6,720 nt of DNA from Bacillota bacterium (GTDB lineage: Bacteria; Bacillota_E; Sulfobacillia; Sulfobacillales; Sulfobacillaceae), in the NCBI GenBank assembly GCA_021802375.1, contig JAKAAL010000231.1:1-6720 (forward strand), given 5' to 3'. Made by a program: the position numbers and the translations under genes. A model generated the notes under the pieces. The model was not told the origin of the DNA, did not search any database, and saw only the letters and a list, made by a program, of their open reading frames with translations. Positions 1-6,432 of this stretch are shown here, one piece after another. The first letter of the stretch is position 1. The number at the start of each line of letters is the position of its first letter.

Positions 1-654
1 GGCGCCGTTTGGCGAGACATGAGGAAACCAGTGATTAGCCTCGGCAAAGGTCATTTGCGCCGGCTGACTCCCGTCGGATTGCATCCGCCATATTTGCATC
101 AAGCCGGTGCGGACGGAATTGAACCAGATATACTTGCCGTCCGGCGAGTACTCTGGTCCATCATCTAGCCCGGGCGTGGCGGTAAGAGCTCTTTCTTCGC
201 CCCCGCGCGCAGGAATCGCGTAAATATCATATTGTCCGTGGCGTTCAGCACAATAGACCAGCGTTTGGCCGTCAGGCGACCACCCATGGAGATAACTGGG
301 TCCCATGGCGGTGATCAACATCGGGTCGCCGCCTCTTGTCGGCACCACGTAAATGCGCGAACTTCCGTCTTCCTTGCAATGATGGCTTATGCCAAGTTGC
401 AAGTTGTCCGGGGAAAGGATGTGGTCATTGTTGCAACGCACGGCAAATCCCGTAGGAATTGGGGAGATGGTGCCGGACGAAATGTCAATCGCATGCATTT
501 TTCCTTGGCTGTTGAAAATGAGTCGCTCGCCGTCTGCGGTCCAGTTGGGAGCTTCAATCAATTTGTCAAATTCCGCCACTTGCCTACGCTCACCGCTGTG
601 GATGTTAAAGGTTTCTAAAATGCTTCGAATCGAGGGTTTCACTTCTTCGCTCAA
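1..654 (-). CDS. TolB-like PD40 beta-propeller protein (C-terminus outside window)
   Basis: This frame is open from 654 to the left edge and gives 218 residues. Repeated beta-propeller strands of the PD40/TolB type are visible: NWTADGERLIFNS (residues 37-49), LSPDN (80-84), GWSPDGQTLVY (124-134), DDGPEYSPDGKYIWFNS (164-180) and HVSPNG (212-217). The run from DDGPEYSPDGK to TGLMQIWRM is typical of cytoplasmic TolB-like proteins often labelled 'biopolymer transporter Tol'. These usually have just under 300 residues, so roughly a quarter appears to be missing off the edge. I chose the TTG at 654-652 because AGGGAGG (667-661) lies six bases upstream and no other in-frame start has such a site; the upstream in-frame stop is at 714-712. 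The N-terminus (MSEEVKPS) has no signal peptide, so the protein is probably cytoplasmic. Its substrate is unknown; these propellers usually bind proteins or glycans. The family call is firm, the function open. Confidence 0.85.
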   Translation of the reverse strand, partial: MSEEVKPSIRSILETFNIHSGERRQVAEFDKLIEAPNWTADGERLIFNSQGKMHAIDISSGTISPIPTGFAVRCNNDHILSPDNLQLGISHHCKEDGSSRIYVVPTRGGDPMLITAMGPSYLHGWSPDGQTLVYCAERHGQYDIYAIPARGGEERALTATPGLDDGPEYSPDGKYIWFNSVRTGLMQIWRMQSDGSQPAQMTFAEANHWFPHVSPNGA

Positions 655-924
655 GGCTATCCTCCCTATACACTCTCCCGTTGTCAAAGGCTCGTGGGAC
701 CCAACCAGGCATCATAACCTGCACCCATAAAAGGCCGTAGTGCTATGCCATTGTAAGCCACGTTTGTCGTCTTCGCACTAGCATTCGGATCTTTCTCTCA
801 TTCGATGATGGGAAATGACCGTGGCCTAGCCTCTTCACACGGTCCCGGGGGGCATCATCGGAGGGGCGAACGGGTCTATTATTAAGCCCTAGGCGAAGAC
901 TGAGCGCATCGTGAGCGATGTCCC

Positions 925-950
925 TACCAGGGGGTGTGCCTGGTATTTTT
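925..950 (+). terminator. Candidate rho-independent terminator
   Basis: TACCAGG (925-931) and CCTGGTA (939-945) form a perfect 7-bp stem with a 7-base loop, followed directly by TTTTT (946-950). The T tract makes it directional for plus-strand transcription. No intact plus-strand gene ends just upstream, so it may be left from a lost gene or act against read-through. The stem is short and only partly GC, so activity is uncertain. Confidence 0.4.
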
Positions 951-1170
951 AAGCCATAGCATCCCCATCCGGCAAATGCCGTGCGCCCGGACCCAAACAG
1001 TGGGCCCCGGGGAACCGCCTGCGCTGCATGGTGGTGTACGGTGTCATATCGACGTAATACGGATGGGGGCGCTGCCAGAGGGATTGCTGGGGCGGTGGGA
1101 ATGAGGACGGGCTTCGCGGCCAGCAGGGTCACCATAGTGGTGATCGCGACCGGCTAATGCGGCCGTACGT

Positions 1171-1251
1171 CTAGGCCAGGATTCGCTGGTCGTCGGGAGT
1201 GAGCGTGTCGTGGGCATAAGCCAGCACATTGGTATCGAAGAACTCCTTGAC
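1171..1251 (-). pseudogene. Fragment of a PIN-domain (VapC-like) ribonuclease, N-terminal end only
   Basis: The minus strand from 1251 to the TAG at 1173-1171 reads VKEFFDTNVLAYAHD followed by TLTPDDQRILA. The FFDTNVLxYAHD segment is the first strand and helix of a PIN domain, with the first metal-binding Asp of the active site (sixth residue here). PIN proteins are usually 120-150 residues; here only 26 remain. The codon where Met would be expected is GTC, the codon two upstream is TGA, and the frame ends at TAG. None of the three minus frames beyond it shows the remaining acidic residues or the usual C-terminal motif. No antitoxin gene is recognisable on the upstream side (1260-1660). Most likely this is the stub of a type II toxin gene that has been destroyed. 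The match is short, so chance similarity is possible. Confidence 0.45.
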
Positions 1252-1596
1252 AGCTCATGAAGTGCATTTACTGCAAGGCTGGCCCAGATCGTTGGGGATC
1301 TGGGATCGGGGGCAAGGTCATGGCCGGGCGACGCGATGCTCGCGGAAAAAGGCGCAGGCTTGGCGTAAGCCGTTATGCAAACTGGTGTTTGGTAGAGGGG
1401 AGATGGTGAAACCCTTGGTCGCGGAAAGCCCAGTACTACGTATCGCGATCGGACGGCGAAGAAGGACAAGCGATTGCGCCGGGGGATGGGGGGCCCTGGG
1501 CGGATTTTTGGGCGTCTAAGAAATTGCCAACGCACCAGCGTCTCTTCCCAGGGTGACGCAATCGCTCGAACTCCGTTGTCGTTGTTATCGTGTAAT

Positions 1597-1654
1597 GCCC
1601 TCTCTTAATCGAATAATCGAAGGATGAAACACGACGTAAAGAGGACGAGAGGGC
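1597..1654. repeat. 8-bp inverted repeat enclosing a tandem 8-bp repeat
   Basis: GCCCTCTC (1597-1604) and GAGAGGGC (1647-1654) are perfect inverted copies 42 bases apart. Just inside the left arm, TAATCGAA occurs twice in direct tandem (1606-1613 and 1614-1621). Spaced inverted arms and tandem sites can be regulator-binding sites or remnants of mobile-element ends. There is no transposase nearby, and I see no flanking target-site duplication. Confidence 0.3.
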
Positions 1655-1736
1655 CATCACCGGGAGCTATCCCGTGTTGTCGCGAAAATCCCTATACTGC
1701 TTCGTCGCACAGATAGGAAAGTTGGGGGTATTCGAA

Positions 1737-1742
1737 TATAAT
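1737..1742 (+). promoter_or_regulatory. Candidate -10 box for the acetyltransferase gene
   Basis: A perfect TATAAT lies 64 bases upstream of the ATG at 1807. No good -35 box sits 16-18 bases further upstream (TAGGAA at 1714-1719 is the 17-base position), so this would be a weak or activator-dependent sigma-A type promoter. It is the best -10 match in the stretch before the gene. Confidence 0.35.
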
Positions 1743-1806
1743 GGCTGCGCGTCCGAAAGGCCGCGAGAATCACCGCTAAGACTCCTTGAACGAAGGGAGG
1801 TATCCG

Positions 1807-2352
1807 ATGGACCGCATTTCCGTTCGACCGATCGCGCCGGGAGACTACGATCAAGCTTACGCCCTGCAGCAGGAGTATCTCGACGAAGAGCCGCGGACGA
1901 AGTTCATCGCCAGGATCGAGACACAACCTAAGCTGTACTTGGTGGCCTCGGATGGCTGTACGGTGGTCGGCGTTTGCTATGGCGGACCATCGGCCCAAGT
2001 GCCATCGACCTGTCATGTTCAAGGCATTGCCGTCAACCTTGACCAGAACCTGAAGTATGCCCGCAGGGGGATTGGGTCGAAGATGCTGAGTGTGTTCCGG
2101 ACCATGGCGACACGCCTTGGGTATCAAGAGCTTGGGTTGGGAGCGGCAGAGGACGAAAAAGTTGAGAAGTTTTATTTAAAAAACGGGTTGATGGCTTTCG
2201 AATTAGTAGCTAAACAAGCGAATGGTGTAGAGATCGCGCGCGTCCCCATTTTAGATTATGAGTCCGGAGTGATCTTGCGTGAGGACCTTCATCGCCGCTA
2301 TCAGCCGCATGAAGTCATTTTTATATTTCGACAGCCCTTAGGTTCCGACTAA
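1807..2352 (+). CDS. GNAT-family N-acetyltransferase
   Basis: The 181-residue protein has GNAT fold landmarks. A strand ending in VQGIAVN (71-77) leads into ARRGIGSKML (85-94), the acetyl-CoA pyrophosphate loop of motif A, and then AAEDEKVEKFYLKNGL (113-128), the motif B region with the usual FY-x-x-x-GL/GF signature. The loop keeps both glycines (G88, G90) but has Ala at 85, where the Q/R-x-x-G-x-G/A consensus expects Gln or Arg. Such enzymes move acetyl from acetyl-CoA to an amine; the substrate cannot be told from sequence. I chose the ATG at 1807 because GGGAGGT (1796-1802) sits four bases before it; an in-frame TTG at 1786 lacks such a site. The C-terminal 45 residues (VEIARVPILD onward) are a family-specific tail. 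The gene stands alone, with about 310 bases to the next gene, and is probably transcribed alone. Confidence 0.85.
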   Translation: MDRISVRPIAPGDYDQAYALQQEYLDEEPRTKFIARIETQPKLYLVASDGCTVVGVCYGGPSAQVPSTCHVQGIAVNLDQNLKYARRGIGSKMLSVFRTMATRLGYQELGLGAAEDEKVEKFYLKNGLMAFELVAKQANGVEIARVPILDYESGVILREDLHRRYQPHEVIFIFRQPLGSD

Positions 2353-2663
2353 TATGGGCCAAATGGGCTGGCAGGGTGGATGTCAGCATCGTGCAAACCT
2401 GGCTTGCCTAGATTGGGCCCACCAAAATGCTTTCTGAGTAGGTGGGATTAGCGTGCCTTGGGTTGTTCGCCATCGTGGCCCCAGGGCAACGCGTGGGTAC
2501 GCATCGGCCTTTGGTGGTTGACAGCCATCTTCCGGTGATTTAATCTCTGTCCAACCTGGTTCCATGGAGGCGTAATGCATCCCGTCGATATCGACACGGC
2601 AAGATCGCCTCCTGCCGGCCGAATCAGTCTCAGAAAAGATACCGTGAAAGGTCGGTGGCACTT
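2353..2663. other. Spacer between acetyltransferase and GMC dehydrogenase genes
   Basis: This spacer of about 310 bases contains a candidate promoter (2518-2544) and a small upstream reading frame that begins at 2575 and runs into the next gene. I saw no convincing terminator after the acetyltransferase. On the minus strand a 92-codon frame (2661-2383) has coding-like composition in its central part, but I recognise no protein in it. Confidence 0.5.
2518..2544 (+). promoter_or_regulatory. Candidate promoter for the GMC dehydrogenase gene
   Basis: A perfect TTGACA -35 box (2518-2523) is followed after 15 bases by TTTAAT (2539-2544), which matches TATAAT at five of six positions. The spacer is two bases shorter than ideal. 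Transcription would start near 2551 and give a leader of about 110 bases, which would contain the small reading frame at 2575-2688. Confidence 0.4.
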
Positions 2664-2688
2664 ATGCTGCTGCCCGTGGACGCTATAG
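2575..2688 (+). CDS. Possible 37-codon leader ORF overlapping the GMC gene start
   Basis: An ATG at 2575 follows GGAGG (2567-2571) with only three bases between, a better-looking site than that of the downstream gene. The frame encodes 37 residues (beginning MHPVDIDTARSPP, ending CCCPWTL) and stops at TAG 2686-2688. It lies in a different frame from the GMC gene and ends 22 bases past that gene's ATG at 2664. It has no recognisable domain. The arrangement would allow translational coupling or leader control, but it could also be chance. Confidence 0.25.
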   Translation: MHPVDIDTARSPPAGRISLRKDTVKGRWHLCCCPWTL

Positions 2689-4763
2689 AGCCCACGCTGC
2701 AGGCCCTCATTGATCGCCTTATCCCCAAAGATGATTGGCCATCCGCATCAGAGAACGGCGTCTTGGGATACCTTCGACAGAGGTGCATGACGGCCAAAGC
2801 AGAGTGGCATGAATGGTTACGGTCTGGCCTGAAGGCATTGGACCAAGCAGCCGAGCATCGCTTTCAGTGGTCGTTTCGGGACCTTACGGCACCGCAACAG
2901 GACGAACTGTTAGGTGATGTCGAGGCGGGCCGAACCCCGGAACCCATAGCCAAATTCCTGCAACGTATGGTGGTCCTAGTTGCGCAAGGGTACTATGGTT
3001 CTCCCGGTGAAGGCAACCCCAAGGCCGCTTCATGGGAAATGATGGGCTACCGACCTGGCCCGCTTGCGGTAGATGGTGCTGCCGTTCCAGAAGCCGAGCC
3101 GCGGATAACGCGGTTTGATCAGATCCGAAAAGGTTATGATGCGGTGATCGTGGGCAGTGGCGCCGGGGGTTCGGTTGCCGCCATGGTGCTGGCTCGGGCG
3201 GGCTTAAGGGTGTTGGTCATCGAGCGAGGCGAATGGCTAGGCTTCGATCAAGTAGGTCAGAATCACCTAAAAAACCATCGGCTCAGCGTGTGCGGCCATA
3301 ACACGGGCCCCAGCGGGGAAGGCCACCCGCGGACCATACTGACCGATTCTGGCCAAGAGCGGGTCACCCTGCCCCATGAAAACGACTACCATAACAATGC
3401 CATGACGCTAGGCGGAGGCACGCGGGTGTATGGGGCTCAGGCTTGGCGATTTCATCCCGATGACTTCGTGATGGCCACGCGCTATGGCATCCCCGAAGGA
3501 AGTACGTTGCAGGATTGGCCTATCCGATACGCCGAGCTGGAGCCCTACTATGTTCGAGCGGAGTGGGAAATTGGGGTCTCCGGGGATGGCGAGGTAGACG
3601 CCCATCCGAGTTGGAGGAGCAGAGCCTACCCCATGCCGCCGCTGAGCGAGACGCTGGAGACGAGTGTGCTCGCGCGGGCCGCCAGGTCTCTCGGCTGGCA
3701 GACGGGCCCGGTTCCTTTATTGATCAATTCCATTGACCGGGATGGCCGACCCGGTTGTGGGCGATGCGGTCAGTGCGTAGGGTTTGCGTGTCCTACGAAC
3801 AGCAAAAATGGAGGGCATAACACCGCCTTGTTGCGGGCTTTGGCGACCGGTCGCGTCGATTTGGTCACTGGGGTGATGGCGGAGCGCATTGATAGCGCCA
3901 ACCATCGGGTTACGGGCGTGCGCGTAGTCACGCGGGAAGGCAACGTCGTCAAGCATAAACAGATCCTTGCGGGGCACGTAATCGTCGCCTGTGGAGCCAT
4001 CGAAAGCGCTCGGCTGTTGCTTAACTCGGCTACGGTGGAGGATCCGCATGGTTTGGGCAATGGCAGCGATATGGTGGGCAAAAATCTCCAAGGCCATAGC
4101 TATGCGGGAGCCTACGGGATTTTTGATGAGGTCATTCAGGATGGGCTCGGTCCAGGCCCTAGCATCGCCACTCGAACGTTTAGCCATGGGAACCCCGGCA
4201 TCATTGGAGGAGGTATGTTGGCCAATGAGTTTATCCGACTGCCGATGGTCCACTGGTATCGCGCTATGCCTCCCGATGTACCCCGCTGGGGGCTTCGGGG
4301 GAAGACCGCCATGCGCGAGGGTTACCTGCGGACGGCCCAGATTCAAGGACCCGCTCAAGAAATTCCTGTGGATACCGCGCGAGTCCGTGTTTCCACCAAG
4401 GTCCGAGACTGCTATGGCGTGCCTGTGGCGCAACTTAGTGGCCGAGTGCATCCCGAGTCGGTGCGGGCTGCAGAATTTTTGAGCGAACAGGCCTTGACTT
4501 GGCTCGCTCGGGCGGGAGCCCGGCAGGTGTGGAAAAGCCGGGCGGGAAGAGGCCTGAGCGCGGGGCAGCACCAGGCGGGTACCCTTCGGATGGGCGACGA
4601 TCCGGCGACGTCCGTCACCGACCGCTATGGCCGGGTGCATGGCTATCGTAATCTCTTCGTGGTTGATGGCTCCGTGCACGTCACCAATGGAGGTGTAAAT
4701 CCCGTGCTGACCATTTTAGCCTTGGCGTTTCGAACTAGCGAACACCTGGTTAAGCATGGGTAG
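2664..4763 (+). CDS. GMC-family FAD-dependent dehydrogenase with fused gluconate 2-dehydrogenase subunit 3-like domain
   Basis: This 699-residue flavoprotein should oxidise an alcohol or sugar hydroxyl. Residues 1-135 resemble gluconate 2-dehydrogenase subunit 3 (ALIDRLIPKDDWPSA at 14-28; FLQRMVVLVAQGYYG 98-112; SWEMMGYRPG 123-132), normally a separate small protein. The GMC part begins at Y158 with the FAD-binding GSGAGG (164-169) and the acidic E187 that ends the second strand. LGGGTRVYGAQAWRF (249-263) is the GMC flavin-contact segment. Four cysteines, C365-x2-C368-x2-C371-x4-C376, form a cluster like the iron-sulfur motif of bacterial FAD sugar dehydrogenases. The C-terminal domain has QHQAGTLRMG with the likely catalytic H636, and GGVNP with its partner N679. 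No signal peptide or Tat motif is visible, so a cytoplasmic location is likely, unlike classical periplasmic gluconate dehydrogenase; no cytochrome subunit is nearby. ATG 2664 was chosen because GGTGG lies five bases upstream; GTG 2655 is an alternative. The substrate is unknown. Confidence 0.88.
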   Translation: MLLPVDAIEPTLQALIDRLIPKDDWPSASENGVLGYLRQRCMTAKAEWHEWLRSGLKALDQAAEHRFQWSFRDLTAPQQDELLGDVEAGRTPEPIAKFLQRMVVLVAQGYYGSPGEGNPKAASWEMMGYRPGPLAVDGAAVPEAEPRITRFDQIRKGYDAVIVGSGAGGSVAAMVLARAGLRVLVIERGEWLGFDQVGQNHLKNHRLSVCGHNTGPSGEGHPRTILTDSGQERVTLPHENDYHNNAMTLGGGTRVYGAQAWRFHPDDFVMATRYGIPEGSTLQDWPIRYAELEPYYVRAEWEIGVSGDGEVDAHPSWRSRAYPMPPLSETLETSVLARAARSLGWQTGPVPLLINSIDRDGRPGCGRCGQCVGFACPTNSKNGGHNTALLRALATGRVDLVTGVMAERIDSANHRVTGVRVVTREGNVVKHKQILAGHVIVACGAIESARLLLNSATVEDPHGLGNGSDMVGKNLQGHSYAGAYGIFDEVIQDGLGPGPSIATRTFSHGNPGIIGGGMLANEFIRLPMVHWYRAMPPDVPRWGLRGKTAMREGYLRTAQIQGPAQEIPVDTARVRVSTKVRDCYGVPVAQLSGRVHPESVRAAEFLSEQALTWLARAGARQVWKSRAGRGLSAGQHQAGTLRMGDDPATSVTDRYGRVHGYRNLFVVDGSVHVTNGGVNPVLTILALAFRTSEHLVKHG

Positions 4764-4834
4764 TTTTGTTGGCGTACCGCTTAGCGCCTGTCAGCGACCG
4801 CAGTAGTAGCCTGACCTAATAAGGAGGTTCCTTG

Positions 4835-5740
4835 ATGAATGTTTTTTTAACTGGCGGCACCGGCTTCATCGGATCCTACATATTACAGGCATTGGTCGAT
4901 GAAGGGCATCACGTGACGGTCTTAGCGCGAAACCCCGACAAGGTGCCGGCCTTGGCGAGGCATCCAAAGGTTACCATGGTGTCCGGTAGCTTAGCCGACC
5001 GTGACGTGATCAAAAGGACGCTCGCAGGTCAGGAGGCGTGCATTCACGTGGCCTTGGGGTGGGGGAACACCGCCATCGACATGCTTGAGGCCGATACCTT
5101 GGCATCGGTTTAAATCATGGAAACCGCGGCCCAGATGGGAGTGAGCCAGATCATCTATACGTCGTCCACTGCGGCGTACGGCGAGCATCGCAACTCCTTT
5201 AGCGAAACAGTTCAACCTTTGCCCATCGATTTTTACGGCGCAACCAAAGCGGCCACGGAAAACTATCTGAATGCCCTTTCGCATGTCTACAAAGTACGCA
5301 GCAATACGATTCGACCGGGATACACGTTTGGAAATCCCGTGGTCGAGGGCGGCTTCATCTATTCTGACTTGCGTTTTCGTACCATTGTGGCGGCAGCTCG
5401 AGCTAATCAACCGATTCGACTCATCAAGAATGATGGCACGCAGTTTATCTGGGCGGCAGACCTGGCCAAGATCTATCTGGCCGTCTTGGCCTCACAGCAC
5501 GATCGGCAAGTGTTTAACGGATTGGGCGCGGAGTTCGTTACCTGGGAAGAGATTGCCGTTATGGCCATCGAAGCCGCCCGTTCGACGAGCGAAATTATCC
5601 TCGAAGACCGGGGATGGGCCCGGGGAGATGGGCACTATGATGTTTCTCGAATTGACCGCGAGTTTGGCTACCGATTTCTTTCTCGTGATCGATTGAGGGA
5701 GCATGTGGCCTATCTGGTCGAAGTGGGCAATCAAGATTAG
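4835..5740 (+). pseudogene. NAD(P)-dependent epimerase/dehydratase interrupted by an in-frame stop
   Basis: The reading frame from ATG 4835 to TAG 5738-5740 would encode about 301 residues, normal for an extended short-chain dehydrogenase (epimerase type), but codon 93 is TAA (5111-5113). Before it lie the cofactor loop TGGTGFIGS (residues 6-14) and VTVLARNPDK; after it, in the same frame, come IIYTSSTAAYG (with TSST at 109-112), the catalytic YGATK (Y134, K138) and IRPGYTFGNP. All family landmarks are present on the two sides, so only the stop breaks it. As written, the products are a 92-residue cofactor-binding piece (4835-5113) and a 207-residue catalytic piece (5117-5740) that can begin at an ATG one codon after the stop, though no ribosome binding site precedes it. 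AAGGAGG (4821-4827) seven bases before ATG 4835 fixes the gene start. It follows the GMC gene by 71 bases without a clear terminator, so they are probably co-transcribed. Substrate is presumably a sugar or sugar acid (inference). Confidence 0.82.
5111..5113 (+). other. In-frame TAA splitting the epimerase gene
   Basis: The frame reads GCA TCG GTT TAA ATC ATG GAA ACC. The preceding codons (DTLASV) and following codons (IMETAAQMGV) join naturally into the helix that precedes the conserved YTSS strand, so a single sense codon has become TAA (for example from AAA, CAA, GAA or TCA). No bases are gained or lost. An ATG lies three bases after the stop, a spacing compatible with termination-reinitiation. 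Confidence 0.75.
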
Positions 5741-6432
5741 GGTGACGCTTCGGGAGAGTACGCGGATAGGCCGCCGTCGACCGATATGGAAGTTCCACTG
5801 ACAAAGCTGGCGGCGTCCGATAGGAGAAAGCCAATCACTTCGGCGACGTCTTCGGGCCGTCCAACCCGCCCCACGGGGTAGGCGTGAGCGCGCGCCGGAT
5901 TAACGGCTTCATCGCTGTCCACGATGAGGCCTGGCAGCACGGCGTTGACTCGAATTCCTTGGCTGCCGTAATCGAGGGCCACCTGACGCGTAAGCCCCAG
6001 CAGTCCCGATTTGCTGGCGTCATAGGCCGGGCAATGGCGATAGGAGCGAATCGCATGGATGCTGGATAAGTTGACGATGCTGCCTCCTCCATTTTGGGCC
6101 ATTAAGGGAATGGCATGTTTCATCATTAAGAAGGCGCCGCTCAACGAAACGGCCAGCGTGCGCTGCCAATCGTCCCAGGTTTCGTCGACGGCGCCCCGAC
6201 GATGCACTTGGTAGGCAGCGTTGTTGACCAGACCGTCGAGACGGCCAAACTGTTCTTGGACGCGCTGTAGCAGCTTAGCGACGTCTTCGGGGTGTGAGAC
6301 GTCCGTTTGCCATCCGTACATCTGCTGGATCTCCCTGGCCGCTACTTCTTGGATATCCTTGCGAATGTCGATGGCCACGACGTGATAGTGGCGTCGTAAT
6401 AGCCAACGAGCCACGGCGGTGCAGCCTGTAAC
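5737..6432 (-). pseudogene. Short-chain dehydrogenase/reductase (SDR) with deleted cofactor loop and lost start
   Basis: Classical SDR landmarks run through the frame. Numbered from the GTG at 6414-6412 they are: VVAIDIR with D16 (favours NAD), TDV (37-39), LVNNAAY (62-68), IVNLSS (113-118) with catalytic S118, YDASK with Y131 and K135, RVNAVLPGLI, and the C-terminal SGTSISVDGG. The tetrad Asn position reads AVSLSGAF, with Ser90 where Asn is usual. The frame extends upstream to 6432 as VTGCTAVARWLL. The family expects VTG-x-x-x-GIG-x-x-VARWLL, so about five or six residues holding the GIG of the glycine-rich loop are missing in frame, and a TAG (6435-6433) sits directly before VTG. The only remaining start, GTG 6414, lacks a ribosome binding site and would give a 225-residue protein without a cofactor loop. 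Such a product is very unlikely to bind NAD(P). The gene converges on the epimerase, their stop codons overlapping. Confidence 0.78.

Larger units (their letters stand above)
715..1736. other. Gene-poor region with decayed remnants
   Basis: About 1 kb separates the upstream end of the TolB-like gene from the promoter of the acetyltransferase. Several long open frames cross it on both strands, but none has a ribosome binding site with a recognisable protein, and their translations are rich in Pro, Arg and Ser, as expected of chance frames in GC-rich DNA. What I can support inside it is a terminator-like hairpin near 925-950, a PIN-domain fragment at 1171-1251 on the minus strand, and an inverted repeat with a tandem repeat at 1597-1654. 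A startless open frame at 1410-1556 (plus) has coding-like composition but no family I recognise. I read the region as degraded former genes. Confidence 0.5.

Noticed and set aside
682..687. TTGACA on the minus strand as a -35 box for the TolB-like gene
   Set aside because: The 17-base spacing puts the -10 position on GAGGAT, which overlaps the ribosome binding site, and the nearer TATAGG is only 11 bases away. Neither makes a credible promoter.
1018..1156. Plus-strand frame whose end (GIAGAVGMRTGF then a hydrophobic run) recalls the MgtC membrane-protein family
   Set aside because: Only about 30 residues fit loosely, the conserved MgtC upstream motif is absent in all frames, and short hydrophobic alanine/valine-rich runs are common by chance.
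1044..1535. A 163-codon open frame on the minus strand
   Set aside because: The translation is dominated by Pro, Arg and Ser, with no domain and no ribosome binding site. It overlaps the PIN fragment in another frame and several other open frames. It looks like a chance frame in GC-rich DNA.
1410..1556. Startless plus-strand frame (around SRSDGEEGQAIAPGDGGPW) with coding-like composition
   Set aside because: It has no start codon near a ribosome site and no family I recognise, and the opposite strand is open too. Too weak to list as a gene.
3717..4679. A 320-codon open frame on the minus strand inside the GMC gene
   Set aside because: It is entirely antisense to a gene with clear GMC motifs. 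Its length follows from the GC-rich codon pattern of the true gene, and the translation shows no domain.
4764..4834. Terminator between the GMC gene and the epimerase
   Set aside because: Only a 4-bp GGCG/CGCC pairing can be drawn and no T tract follows, so I treat the two genes as likely co-transcribed.
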